Source of the DNA: Arthrobacter jinronghuae
Lineage (GTDB): Bacteria > Actinomycetota > Actinomycetes > Actinomycetales > Micrococcaceae
Assembly: GCF_025244825.1 (NCBI RefSeq)
Contig: NZ_CP104263.1
Coordinates: 3,534,001 to 3,598,000, forward strand
Direction of reading: 5' to 3'
Length of the DNA stretch: 64,000 nt
In this document: piece by piece, positions 44,504 to 53,363 of the stretch
Position numbering within the stretch: position 1 is the stretch's first letter
Layout: every line of letters starts with the position of its first letter
Program-made: the position numbers and the translations under genes
The notes under the pieces: generated by a model
Seen by the model: only the letters and a program-made list of their open reading frames with translations
Database searches by the model: none
Told to the model about the DNA's origin: nothing

Positions 44504-45958
44504 ATGTCCACCACCATTCAGCCGCCGGCTCCCCCGCCCGCTTCCCCGCCCGCTTCCCCGATGGACCCCAACGGTTCCCTCGAGCCGATCACCATTTTCG
44601 ATCCGCGGGACGGAACCCTGGTGGGTCGGATGGAGCAGGACGGACGGGACGGCATCCGAGCCGCCGTGGCGGCAGCCCGCGGCGCCCTCCCCGGGTGGGC
44701 AGGCACCGACCCCGGCGAGCGGGGACGCCTCTTGCGCGCCGCTGCCGCTGCCCTGGAACTGCGGGCCGCCGAAATGGCCGCGTGGAACACCCGCGAGACC
44801 GGACGGCCGGAGACTGAGGCCCTTGCCGGGGTGCAGGCCGGGGTGGCCACGTTGGAGCAGTACGCCGAACTCGGTCCGGTGCACCGGGGGCACAGCCTCC
44901 GCGGTGCCGCACTGGCTGCGGATTACACGGTAACCGGGCCGCGCGGCGTCGCCGTTGTGCTGACCCCCTGGAACGACCCGGTGGCCGTGGCCGCCGGGTT
45001 GATCGGCGCGGCGCTGGCCACCGGGAACACGGTAATTGCCAAGCCCAGCGAGCGTTCGCCCCACACCGGGAAACTGCTCGGGGAAATCCTCGCCCCGGTG
45101 TTCCCCGCGGGTGTCCTGACAACACTCGCCGGCGGGGCGGATGTGGGTGCCCAGCTGAGCATGGAGGCAGGGGTGGACGTCCTGGCGCACGTGGGTTCCA
45201 GTGCAACCGGCGCGAGGATTGCCCGGGCGGCTGCGCTGACGGGAGCCCACGTCATTCTTGAGAACGGCGGCAACGATCCGCTGCTGGTTGATGCGGATGT
45301 GGACCCGCGATGGGCGGCCGGACAGGCAGCTGTCGGGGCATTCAGCAACAGCGGCCAGATCTGTACCTCGGTGGAGCGCATCTACGTGCACCGGAACATC
45401 GCGGATGCGTTCTGCGCCGAGCTCATTGCCGAAGCGCGGCGACGTAATCGGGAGGGTGCGGTGGCGCCCCTTGTGGATGCCCGGCTCCGCGACACCGTGC
45501 ACCAGCAGATAACCCAGGCGCTGGTCCGCGGCGCCACGATTGCGGAGGGCGGCGTGTTGCCGGAAGGACCCGGTGCCCACTACCCCGCGACCGTCCTGCT
45601 GAACTGTTCGGCCGGGATGGAGGTCTTCGACGCCGAAACGTTCGGCCCCGTGGCCCCCATCCAGGTGGTGGACAGCTTCGACCACGGGCTCGCCCTGGCA
45701 GCTGCGGGGCCCTACGGACTGGCCGCCACTGTCTTGACGGGCAGCATTGCTCACGTGCAGCAGGCAGTGGCGGCCCTGGACGTGGGCACCGTGAATATCA
45801 ACGCCGTCTTCGGCGGCGCCCCGGGAGGCTCGGCGCAGCCCCGGCGCCGGAGCGGCCGCGGCTTTGGCTACGGCCCGGAACTCCTGGACGAGTTCTCCCT
45901 GGTAAAGGTGGTCCACGTCGGTTCCCCGGGCACCGCGGCACCGGGAATACCGGAGTGA
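44504..45958 (+). CDS. Aldehyde dehydrogenase in second heptose locus
   Basis: 484 residues, NAD(P)-dependent aldehyde dehydrogenase with catalytic Cys287 (SNSGQICTS), Glu253 (ILENGGND, where most members read LELGGK) and VVLTPWNDPV. The N-terminal 20 residues are Pro-rich. GAGAAGGAG precedes the ATG. GTGA overlap couples it to the hldE-like gene, so its aldehyde substrate may belong to sugar metabolism, but this is unproven. Confidence 0.9.
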   Translation: MSTTIQPPAPPPASPPASPMDPNGSLEPITIFDPRDGTLVGRMEQDGRDGIRAAVAAARGALPGWAGTDPGERGRLLRAAAAALELRAAEMAAWNTRETGRPETEALAGVQAGVATLEQYAELGPVHRGHSLRGAALAADYTVTGPRGVAVVLTPWNDPVAVAAGLIGAALATGNTVIAKPSERSPHTGKLLGEILAPVFPAGVLTTLAGGADVGAQLSMEAGVDVLAHVGSSATGARIARAAALTGAHVILENGGNDPLLVDADVDPRWAAGQAAVGAFSNSGQICTSVERIYVHRNIADAFCAELIAEARRRNREGAVAPLVDARLRDTVHQQITQALVRGATIAEGGVLPEGPGAHYPATVLLNCSAGMEVFDAETFGPVAPIQVVDSFDHGLALAAAGPYGLAATVLTGSIAHVQQAVAALDVGTVNINAVFGGAPGGSAQPRRRSGRGFGYGPELLDEFSLVKVVHVGSPGTAAPGIPE

Positions 45959-47523
45959 CGGACTTCCGGAACCCCGGGGAGGTTCGCAGCCTCGCGCCAG
46001 GGCTGCCTGACCGTCTCGCGGCAGCCTCCCTGCGCATAGCGGTCATCGGCGACGTGATGCTGGATGGCTGGTGGTCCGGGGTCACCGAACGGTTCTGCCG
46101 GGAGGCGCCGGCACCCGTGGTGGATGTGCAGCGGAAGGACTACGCACCCGGCGGTGCGGCAAACACCGCCATGAACCTGCAGGCCCTCGGTGCACGGGTG
46201 CGGCTTGGCGGACTGACCGGCACCGACGCCGCCGGGGACCGGCTGCGCAGCATTCTGGCCGAGGCGGGCGTGGACCTGCGCGGGCTGGTGCAGCACCCCG
46301 ATGCCGCGACCGCCACGAAGGACCGGATTGTCGCCGCGGAACAGGTACTGTTCCGGCTCGACGACGGCGGGCGGTTCCCGGCCGAGGCAGCAGAACTGCT
46401 GGCGGCCTCCGTGCCTGCATTGCTGGCGGACGCCGATGCATTGGTGGTCTGCGACTACGGCACCGGGCTGCTGCACGGCGCCGTCCGAGACGCCCTGGTG
46501 GCACTGCGCGGCGGTCGCCTCACCGTCGTGGATGCCCACGACGCCGCGGGCTGGGCCGCTCTGGCGCCCGACCTGGTCACACCGAATGCCGCCGAAGCCG
46601 CGCAACTGCTGGGCGGGACAAAGCCGCTCGGGCCGGACCGTGCCGCAGCGGTTCGCACCTATGCACCGGACCTGCTGGCCGCCGCCGGTGCGGCAGCGGC
46701 AGCTGTCACCCTGGACCGCGACGGCGCGGCCGTGATCGGCGCCGACGGCGGGTTCCACCGCACCTGGGCGCGTCCCGCTGCCGAAAAACAGGCGTCGGGA
46801 GCAGGTGACACCTTCGTTGCCTGCCTGACACTGGCTCGTGCCGCAGGGCTGCCGCTGTCCACCGCTGCGGACCTGGCGCAGAACGCCGCCGATATTGTTG
46901 TCCAGCGGCCCGGGACCTCCGTGTGCAGCACCGCCGACCTGGAAAAGCATCTGGACGGCTTTGCCGACACGGCGCTCAGCCAGGCGGATCTCCTGGCCCG
47001 GACCGCCGTCGAACGGGCTGCCGGGCGCAGGATTGTCCTGACCAACGGCTGCTTCGACGTCCTGCACCGCGGGCATACCCGGTACCTGAACCAGGCCAAG
47101 CAGCTCGGTGACATCCTGGTGGTCGCCCTGAACAGCGACGCGTCCGCCCGCCGGCTGAAAGGACCGGGCCGTCCCATCAATCCCGTCCATGACCGGGCCG
47201 GGATCATCGCAGCGCTCAGCTGCGTGGACTACGTGACCGTGTTCGAGACGGACACCCCGATTCCGCTCATCCGGGAACTGCGGCCGGATATTTACGCCAA
47301 GGGCGGGGACTACTCCGCGCAGATGCTGGCGGAGACCCCGGTGGTGGAGGAGTGCGGCGGCCGGGTGCTGATCCTGGACTACGTCTCCGACCACTCCACC
47401 ACTGCCTTGGTGTCCCGGATCCGGTCGGGCGGCACCGCGAATGATGCCGGGGAGACCGGCGGGAACCCTGCGGGCAGCGGCGGCATTGCCGCAGGCGGGA
47501 ACAATCCCGGGGACCCGCCGTGA
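45955..47523 (+). CDS. hldE: HldE-like kinase/nucleotidyltransferase, copy 2
   Basis: 522 residues: a PfkB kinase (about 25-330, with RIAVIGDVMLDGWW, APGGAANTAMNL and GAGDTF) and a cytidylyltransferase domain (about 355-490, TNGCFDVLHRGHTRYL, LNSDASARRLKG, KGGDYS). Unlike copy 1, it has the standard GAGDTF and GGAAN motifs, so it looks like the better-conserved enzyme. A Gly/Asn-rich tail of about 30 residues follows. GTG start overlaps the ALDH stop, and its stop overlaps the GT2 start. Confidence 0.92.
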   Translation: MTDFRNPGEVRSLAPGLPDRLAAASLRIAVIGDVMLDGWWSGVTERFCREAPAPVVDVQRKDYAPGGAANTAMNLQALGARVRLGGLTGTDAAGDRLRSILAEAGVDLRGLVQHPDAATATKDRIVAAEQVLFRLDDGGRFPAEAAELLAASVPALLADADALVVCDYGTGLLHGAVRDALVALRGGRLTVVDAHDAAGWAALAPDLVTPNAAEAAQLLGGTKPLGPDRAAAVRTYAPDLLAAAGAAAAAVTLDRDGAAVIGADGGFHRTWARPAAEKQASGAGDTFVACLTLARAAGLPLSTAADLAQNAADIVVQRPGTSVCSTADLEKHLDGFADTALSQADLLARTAVERAAGRRIVLTNGCFDVLHRGHTRYLNQAKQLGDILVVALNSDASARRLKGPGRPINPVHDRAGIIAALSCVDYVTVFETDTPIPLIRELRPDIYAKGGDYSAQMLAETPVVEECGGRVLILDYVSDHSTTALVSRIRSGGTANDAGETGGNPAGSGGIAAGGNNPGDPP

Positions 47524-48614
47524 CGCGCCGCTGGTCCGGGGACTGGGCCGGCCCGCCCGGTTCGGGCAGCGCGGCGGAGGTGGACGTGCTGATTCCGACC
47601 CGCAACCGGCCGGCCGAACTCGCGGTCACCCTCGCGGGGCTGGCCGCGCAGGACGGGCCGGACTTCGCCGTCGTTATCAGCGACCAAAGTACCGATGTCC
47701 CGTCCTGGAACCATCCGGCCGCGGAAGCGATGGTCCGGGTCCTGGAGGCGCAGGGCCGTCCGGTCCGGCTCCTGAGGCACCTGCCGGCGCGGGGGCTGGC
47801 CGAACAGCGGCACTTCCTGCTGGGACAGTCCGGTGCTCCGCAGGTCCTGTTCCTGGACGACGACGTCTGGCTGGAACCGGACATGCTGGCCCGGCTGACG
47901 GCGGCCCTGGCGTCGTCCGGCGGCGGATTCGTGGGGGCGGCCGTGCAGGGACTGTCCTATCTCGCCGACCGGCGGCCTGAGGAACAGCAGCCGTTCGAGG
48001 TGTGGGAAAACGGACAGGTGCAGCCGGAACGGATTCGCCGCAGCCAGCCGGGCTTCTCGCGTTGGACCCTGCACAACGCGGCGAATCTGGCGCATGTGGC
48101 TTCCGGCCTCGGCATCCCGCCGGGAGAATGGCGGTTGTACCGGATCGCCTGGGTGGGGGCCTGCGTCCTCTATGACCGGCAGGCACTGCTTGAGTGCGGA
48201 GGCTTCGGATTCTGGGACCAGCTGCCGCCCGGGCACGCCGGGGAGGACGTTGCAGCCCAGTGGCGGGTGATGGAAAGGTTCGGCGGCGCCGGGATGGTTC
48301 CCTCCGGTGCAGTCCACCTGGAGTCACCGACCACGGTTACCGACCGGTCCGCTGACGCCGCCGAGCTCATCCTGGGCACCGCCGAGTACAACCCGTCCAT
48401 CAGCAACCACAAAGGAGAACGCATGGCCGAGAAACCCAGCCCGATTGACGTGCAGAAAACCCTCGGAGGCCTGGACTATCCGGCCTCGAAGGAGGACATC
48501 GTGAAAAAGGCCGAGGGGGCGGGCGCCGAAGGCACCGTTCTGGAGGCGCTAAAGAACCTGCCGGAGCGCCAATACGACGCACCGACGGACATCAGCAAGG
48601 AGATTTTCGACTAG
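47520..48614 (+). CDS. GT2 glycosyltransferase fused in frame to a DUF2795 domain
   Basis: 364 residues: an N-terminal GT-A (GT2) domain (about 20-300) with VDVLIPTRNRPAELAVTLAGL and the metal motif FLDDDVW, then, without a stop codon, a DUF2795 domain (about 302-364, AEKPSPIDVQKTLGGLDYPASKEDIVKKAEG). DUF2795 is normally a free 60-70 aa protein. A full ribosome binding site and ATG occur at the junction, so the tail may also be made alone. It may add a sugar to the heptose-linked glycan. Confidence 0.88.
   Translation: MTRRWSGDWAGPPGSGSAAEVDVLIPTRNRPAELAVTLAGLAAQDGPDFAVVISDQSTDVPSWNHPAAEAMVRVLEAQGRPVRLLRHLPARGLAEQRHFLLGQSGAPQVLFLDDDVWLEPDMLARLTAALASSGGGFVGAAVQGLSYLADRRPEEQQPFEVWENGQVQPERIRRSQPGFSRWTLHNAANLAHVASGLGIPPGEWRLYRIAWVGACVLYDRQALLECGGFGFWDQLPPGHAGEDVAAQWRVMERFGGAGMVPSGAVHLESPTTVTDRSADAAELILGTAEYNPSISNHKGERMAEKPSPIDVQKTLGGLDYPASKEDIVKKAEGAGAEGTVLEALKNLPERQYDAPTDISKEIFD
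48410..48614 (+). CDS. Possible independent DUF2795 protein (internal start at 48423)
   Basis: AAAGGAGAACGC directly precedes ATG 48423 inside the GT2 frame. Translation from there gives the usual 63-residue DUF2795 protein with no extra residues. This suggests two separate genes whose boundary stop codon was lost. The span given includes the ribosome binding site. Product role unknown. Confidence 0.6.
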
Positions 48615-48623
48615 CCCGGCTGC

Positions 48624-48992
48624 TCAGGCGGTGGGATCCGTGGGCCGGGGAGACTCGTCGTCGTCCGTGTGAGCCGCGGGCGGGGTCGGCTTGCCGACGT
48701 TTCCCGCACCGCCCGGGATGTTCGCCGAGCTGCGGTGGATGCCCGAACCCTGGCTGAGGTGCTCGGGGTTCGGCTTCTCCGTCATCAGCAGCAGCGAGGA
48801 AACCAGCAGCGACGCGATAAACGCAATGCCGACGGCGATGAGCCCGAGGTCGAACCGCAGCTCCTGTTCCGCTCCCCCGGTGGCGAAGATCATGGTGGCA
48901 AGGCCCGCAATCAACGCCAGCACGGCAGAGAAAATCAGCGGTGCCTTTACGGAGTTCCGCCTCTGCGGTCCACCGGTTGAGCTGTTCGCCAC
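48624..48992 (-). CDS. Hypothetical two-helix membrane protein
   Basis: 122 residues with two helices (about 17-38 and 50-70), then a hydrophilic Pro/Ser/Asp-rich tail. I chose the GTG at 48992 because AGGAGG (49006-49001) lies 8 bases before it; the ATG at 48998 is only 2 bases away from that site. Function unknown. Confidence 0.7.
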   Translation of the reverse strand: MANSSTGGPQRRNSVKAPLIFSAVLALIAGLATMIFATGGAEQELRFDLGLIAVGIAFIASLLVSSLLLMTEKPNPEHLSQGSGIHRSSANIPGGAGNVGKPTPPAAHTDDDESPRPTDPTA

Positions 48993-49068
48993 GATCATTG
49001 CCTCCTGCTGCGTTGGGGTGGCGCGGATCGGTGCGTAAATGCACCGCGCGCGATACCTAGTTTACGGC

Positions 49069-49623
49069 CTATGCCTGCTCGTCCACGGCGGCGCGGGAAT
49101 CATGCCGGGCGCCCAGCGCGGAAATGGCCACGATCACCGCAATGATGATCGCCGCGCCACCGGTCACGCCGAGCAGCGCCCGGACGCCCAGGTCGTAGAC
49201 GAGCGGCACCAGGACGCCGGCCACGAGGGCGGCGGCACCAGTGATCAGCCAGTCACGGGCCGGCAGGAAGCCGGTGCGGTTCCGGACCCAGAGGGTGAGT
49301 TCCAGGATTCCCCCGAGAATGAGGGCCGCGGCGGCCGACACCCGGAATGCTTCGGCCGAGGCGAAGACCAGCGTGGCGGCACCGGCAAGAACATAGGCAG
49401 CGGCTTCAACGAGCAGGAAGGTCCGAACGTTGCCGTGTCCGCGGGCCGCGGTAAGCATGGGCCAGAGTGCGACGCCGGTGAGCAGCAGATACGTGCCGCC
49501 GGCAATCACCAGGACAGGCTCGGTGGGATCCTGCCAGAACACGGTCAGCACGCCGTAGACTGCTGCGACCATTGAACGGACCAGCATGGGTCCCCAAGGT
49601 GCTCCGGGATTGGATGCGCCCAC
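49069..49623 (-). CDS. DUF308/HdeD-like membrane protein
   Basis: 184 residues with six predicted helices in repeated pairs, resembling HdeD/DUF308 proteins linked to acid and stress tolerance in E. coli. Possible later starts exist. It lies alone between a hypothetical membrane gene and the MATE exporter. Confidence 0.75.
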   Translation of the reverse strand: MGASNPGAPWGPMLVRSMVAAVYGVLTVFWQDPTEPVLVIAGGTYLLLTGVALWPMLTAARGHGNVRTFLLVEAAAYVLAGAATLVFASAEAFRVSAAAALILGGILELTLWVRNRTGFLPARDWLITGAAALVAGVLVPLVYDLGVRALLGVTGGAAIIIAVIVAISALGARHDSRAAVDEQA

Positions 49624-49682
49624 TGCAGAGCCTCCGCTTTCACTTTTACGTCATATCGGTGGCCGGTTGGCCACCGTCAAGC

Positions 49683-51041
49683 TTAGTCGCTCCCTGCACC
49701 GGACACGGCACCGGTCACCATCCAGGCGTCCCGCCGGGTCCGCCAGGACAACGTGATTCCGCGTGCGCTCATATAGCCGAGGGCGAATGCCGCCCACAGC
49801 CACGCGATCCCTCCGGAACCGGACAGGTCCGCAGCGTGCACCCAGATCAGCAGGGGCAGATAGGCGGCCAGGTTCAGCACGCCGGTGAGGGCCAGGTATC
49901 TGGCATCCCCCGCCCCGATCAGCACTCCGTCCAGCACAAACACCAGCCCGCAGATCGGCTGGGACACCGCGAGGATCCACAGCCCGGCGGTCATGGCTTG
50001 CTGCACTCCGGCGTCGCCGGTGAAGAGCACGCCTGCCACCGGCGCCACCAGCGCCAGCAGCGCGCCGGTGATAACGCCGAAGCCCACACCCCACACAATC
50101 ATCCGCCGGGTCAGTGCGCGGGCCGTCGCCGTATCTCCGGCACCCAGTTCCTTGCCGATCATTGCCTGCGCCGCGATGGCCAGCGCGTCCAGCGCGAACG
50201 CCAGGAAGGTAAACACGGTCATAACCAGCTGGTGGGCTGCGAGGGATTCCGGCCCCTGCGCGGTGGCTACCAGGACTGTGGCAAGCACCGCGGCACGCAG
50301 GCTCAGTGTCCGCAGCATCAGCCACGAGCCGACGTGGGCGGTGGCCCGGATCCCCGCGACCGCGGGACGCAGGGGTACACCGTGGGAGCGTGCCATCCGC
50401 GCCACCGCGATCAGGTAGAACACCGCCATGCCCCACTGCGCGATGCTGGTGCCCAGGGCAGACCCCGCCACAGACAGGGAGAACCCGTAGACGAGCAGGT
50501 AATTCAGTCCGATGTTCACGGCGAAGCCAGCCGTGGCGACCACCAGCGGGGTACGGGTGTCCTGCAGCCCGCGCAGTACCCCGGTGGCGGCCAGGACCAC
50601 CAGCATCGCGGTCAGGCCCGGCATTGAAAAGCGCAGGTAGTCGACGGCGTAGCGGTGCACGTCACCGGTGGCACCCATGGCGCTGCACAGCTGTGGAGCG
50701 AACAGGTACCCCGCGGTCGAAAGCACCGCGCCCAACACGACGGCCAGGGCAATGCCGTCCCGTCCTGCCGCGAGCGCCTCAGGCTGCCGGTTGCCGCCGA
50801 GGTAGCGCGCCACCGTTCCGGTGGTGGAATAGGCCAGGAAAACCATCAGCCCGACGGCGGTCTGCAGCACCGTGGAGGCCAGGCCGACGCCGGCCAGCTG
50901 GGCCACGCCGAGGTGCCCGACGATCGCGGAATCCGCCAGCAGGAACAGGGGTTCGGCAATCAGCGCGCCCAGTGCCGGGAGGGCCAGGGCCAGGATCCGG
51001 CGGCTGAGCCGCCGGGAGGAAAGGTCCGCTTCGGTCTTCAC
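49683..51041 (-). CDS. MATE-family efflux transporter (DinF-like)
   Basis: 452 residues, twelve predicted helices in two MATE halves (about 10-225 and 235-445). Typical text: LPALGALIAEPLFLLADSAIVGHLG at the start of the first half. It exports drugs or metabolites against Na+ or H+. I chose the GTG at 51041 (GGAAG upstream); the frame is open further but overlaps the MFS gene. Confidence 0.9.
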   Translation of the reverse strand: MKTEADLSSRRLSRRILALALPALGALIAEPLFLLADSAIVGHLGVAQLAGVGLASTVLQTAVGLMVFLAYSTTGTVARYLGGNRQPEALAAGRDGIALAVVLGAVLSTAGYLFAPQLCSAMGATGDVHRYAVDYLRFSMPGLTAMLVVLAATGVLRGLQDTRTPLVVATAGFAVNIGLNYLLVYGFSLSVAGSALGTSIAQWGMAVFYLIAVARMARSHGVPLRPAVAGIRATAHVGSWLMLRTLSLRAAVLATVLVATAQGPESLAAHQLVMTVFTFLAFALDALAIAAQAMIGKELGAGDTATARALTRRMIVWGVGFGVITGALLALVAPVAGVLFTGDAGVQQAMTAGLWILAVSQPICGLVFVLDGVLIGAGDARYLALTGVLNLAAYLPLLIWVHAADLSGSGGIAWLWAAFALGYMSARGITLSWRTRRDAWMVTGAVSGAGSD

Positions 51042-51087
51042 ACCTTCCAGCCTACGTTTTGCGCAGGCCCCGCATCGAAAGCGGGCG

Positions 51088-52332
51088 CTACTCCCCGCCG
51101 TCGTCGTTACTGCGTAGGACCAGGACGGCCACCAGTGCCGCAGCCAGCAGCAGCACCCCGACGAAGAGCACCAGGAACCGCCAGCCGCCCTGCTGGAAGT
51201 AGTAGCCGCCCACCCAGCCCAGCAGGCTGGACCCGGTGTAGTAGAAGAGGTTGTAGAGCGAGGATGCCTGCGCCCGTCCCTCCCGGGCGAGGAGCGGAGT
51301 CCAGCCGGAGGCAATGGAATGCGCGGCGAAGAAACCGGCGGTGAAGACCAGCAGTCCGGCGACGATTGCCGGAAGGTTGTCCGCCAGGGTCAGGGCAAGG
51401 CCCGCCGCCATGCCGCCGAGGGACAGCAGCAGCACCGGCTTCCGCCCGCCGCGAAGCCGGGCCGCCAGGGTACCGGCGGCCCGGGAGGACCAGGTTCCGG
51501 CGAGATATGCGAGGAACAGGGAGCTCGCCAGGCTCTGGGGCAGCCCGAAGGGTGGCTCGCCCAGCCGGAAACCCAGATAGTTGTAGACCGCCACGAAGCC
51601 GCCCATCAGCAGGAAGCCCTGTGCATACAGGGCCAGCAGCCGCGGGCTGCGGAGGTTCGCCGCCAGCCGCGCAGCCAGTCCGTGTCCGGGGGCGGCCCGG
51701 CGTACGGGCACAAAACCGTGCTGGCGGGGTGCGGTAAGCATAAAAACGGCTGCGGCTCCGGCGGCCAGGAGGCTCACGGCGGCTACACCCACCCGCCAGT
51801 TCACCAGTTCCGCCAGGGGTGCGGCCAGGATCCGGCCCGCGAGGCCGCCGATGGTGGTGCCCGAAACGTAGGTCCCGGCAGCCACGGCGGCATGCAGCCT
51901 GCTCACTTCCTCGCTCAGGTAGGCCAGCGCCACCGCCGGAATCCCGCCCAGTGCCGCCCCCTCGAGGAAACGGAGTCCCAGCAGCACCGGCAGATTGGGG
52001 CTCAGGGGAACGGCCAGGCCAAGCACTACCGCGGCCAGGATCGCCAGGCGCATGGCCGGCAGCCGGCCGAACCGGTCCGCTGCGGCGGACCAGGGAATCA
52101 CCGTGACGGCGAGTCCGAGGGTGGCTGCGGAAACCGTCAACGCGGCCGAAGACGCAGAGATACCCAGATCGGCAGCGAGTTCGGGCAGGACTCCCTGCAG
52201 CGAGTACAGCTGGGCGAAGGTAGCTACACCTGCCGCGGCCAGTCCCACCAGGACGCCGCGGTAACCGGGGCTGCCGCGCCGGTGCCCGGTGAACTGGCCG
52301 CTGAACCCGGTCGCGTCATCGCGTCTTGTCAT
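51088..52332 (-). CDS. MFS transporter (YnfM-like)
   Basis: 414 residues with twelve predicted helices. The motif A loop between helices 2 and 3 is visible as AAADRFGRLPAMR. YnfM/AraJ-type members are drug or sugar exporters. ATGA overlap with the DUF4031-HD gene upstream makes a two-gene operon. Confidence 0.9.
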   Translation of the reverse strand: MTRRDDATGFSGQFTGHRRGSPGYRGVLVGLAAAGVATFAQLYSLQGVLPELAADLGISASSAALTVSAATLGLAVTVIPWSAAADRFGRLPAMRLAILAAVVLGLAVPLSPNLPVLLGLRFLEGAALGGIPAVALAYLSEEVSRLHAAVAAGTYVSGTTIGGLAGRILAAPLAELVNWRVGVAAVSLLAAGAAAVFMLTAPRQHGFVPVRRAAPGHGLAARLAANLRSPRLLALYAQGFLLMGGFVAVYNYLGFRLGEPPFGLPQSLASSLFLAYLAGTWSSRAAGTLAARLRGGRKPVLLLSLGGMAAGLALTLADNLPAIVAGLLVFTAGFFAAHSIASGWTPLLAREGRAQASSLYNLFYYTGSSLLGWVGGYYFQQGGWRFLVLFVGVLLLAAALVAVLVLRSNDDGGE

Positions 52333-53207
52333 GGCTGGTCAGTTCCCGCCAGTTCCGCAGCAAGGTTGCGGCGGGCGCGTTCCTCCCAGAGCTGCCGTCC
52401 GACGGGCGTCCGGTAGAGCGGGTCGGCTGCGGCAAGCTGACGGACCACCCGGCGTCGTCCGGCAGTGAAGTCCTCCGCTGAAAGGTGCGCGTATTCAGCG
52501 CGGACTGCCTGCAGATACGCGGCATAGCCCGCTGGTTCGCGGGCCAGCACTGCCAGGTCCGCGTCCGTGAGCAGCGACCCGTTGCTGTCCGCTGCAGCCG
52601 GGTCATGGCCGGCCGTCAGGCGGACCAGCCGTGCGCATTCCGCGGTCTCTACGGCAGGCACACCCGCGCCGGGCAGCAGCTGCTCGGCCAGCCGGGCCGA
52701 GGCATCCTCGTCCGCGCCGGCCCGGCCGGTGTACACGGCGTCATGGAACCAGGCCGCTAGGGCCACGGGCCGGGGAATTTCACCGCCGGCAAGCAGGTCC
52801 AGAGCCTCCAGGACCTGCAGCAGATGCCTGCGGTCGTGGTAGCGGCGATGCGGTTCATTCCAGAGCTGAAGCAGGTATTCGCCCAGCTCCGGTGTCCCGG
52901 GCAGCAGCCGGTTCCACCGGTGGCGCAGCGGGGCGGCAAGGGCAGAAGGACGCTCCCGTGCCGGGATCCGCAGCCCGCTGGCGATGAGGATGCGGACCAG
53001 ATCGCCGCAGCTGACCGGCACGGCCCCCAGCGACACAAGCGCGTCATAGCGTTCCCGGGGCACGTCGTAGTGGTCGCCGTCGAACGCCCGGTCCGAGATG
53101 CCCGCCTCCCGGGTGAACGCGTGCAGCTCGTCCAGCCCGGAGTTGGAAATCAGGTGCGAGAAGAGGGTGTTGTGCGCCGGCCACATCGGCGGATCGATGT
53201 AGATCAT
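52329..53207 (-). CDS. DUF4031 domain fused to an HD-type phosphohydrolase-like domain
   Basis: 292 residues: an N-terminal DUF4031 domain (about 1-85, MIYIDPPMWPAHNTLFSHLISNSGLDELHAF) and a C-terminal HD-superfamily domain (about 95-285) with H in PHRRYHDRRHLLQ and the HD doublet in AWFHDAVYTG. HD domains hydrolyse phosphate esters with divalent metal. Start ATG at 53207; the stop overlaps the MFS start. Role unknown. Confidence 0.82.
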   Translation of the reverse strand: MIYIDPPMWPAHNTLFSHLISNSGLDELHAFTREAGISDRAFDGDHYDVPRERYDALVSLGAVPVSCGDLVRILIASGLRIPARERPSALAAPLRHRWNRLLPGTPELGEYLLQLWNEPHRRYHDRRHLLQVLEALDLLAGGEIPRPVALAAWFHDAVYTGRAGADEDASARLAEQLLPGAGVPAVETAECARLVRLTAGHDPAAADSNGSLLTDADLAVLAREPAGYAAYLQAVRAEYAHLSAEDFTAGRRRVVRQLAAADPLYRTPVGRQLWEERARRNLAAELAGTDQP

Positions 53208-53363
53208 GGACGCCGGGATTCCGGGTGCAACAACAGCATCCTGTATGTCTATCGCACCCGGGGCAGCAATTTCCATGCGGCGGTGCGCATCCGTTGGGCG
53301 TCCGGTCGGCCGGTCTTTGGGAACGCCCTTGTTCCAGGGCACCCCCGGTGCTGGAATAACCGC

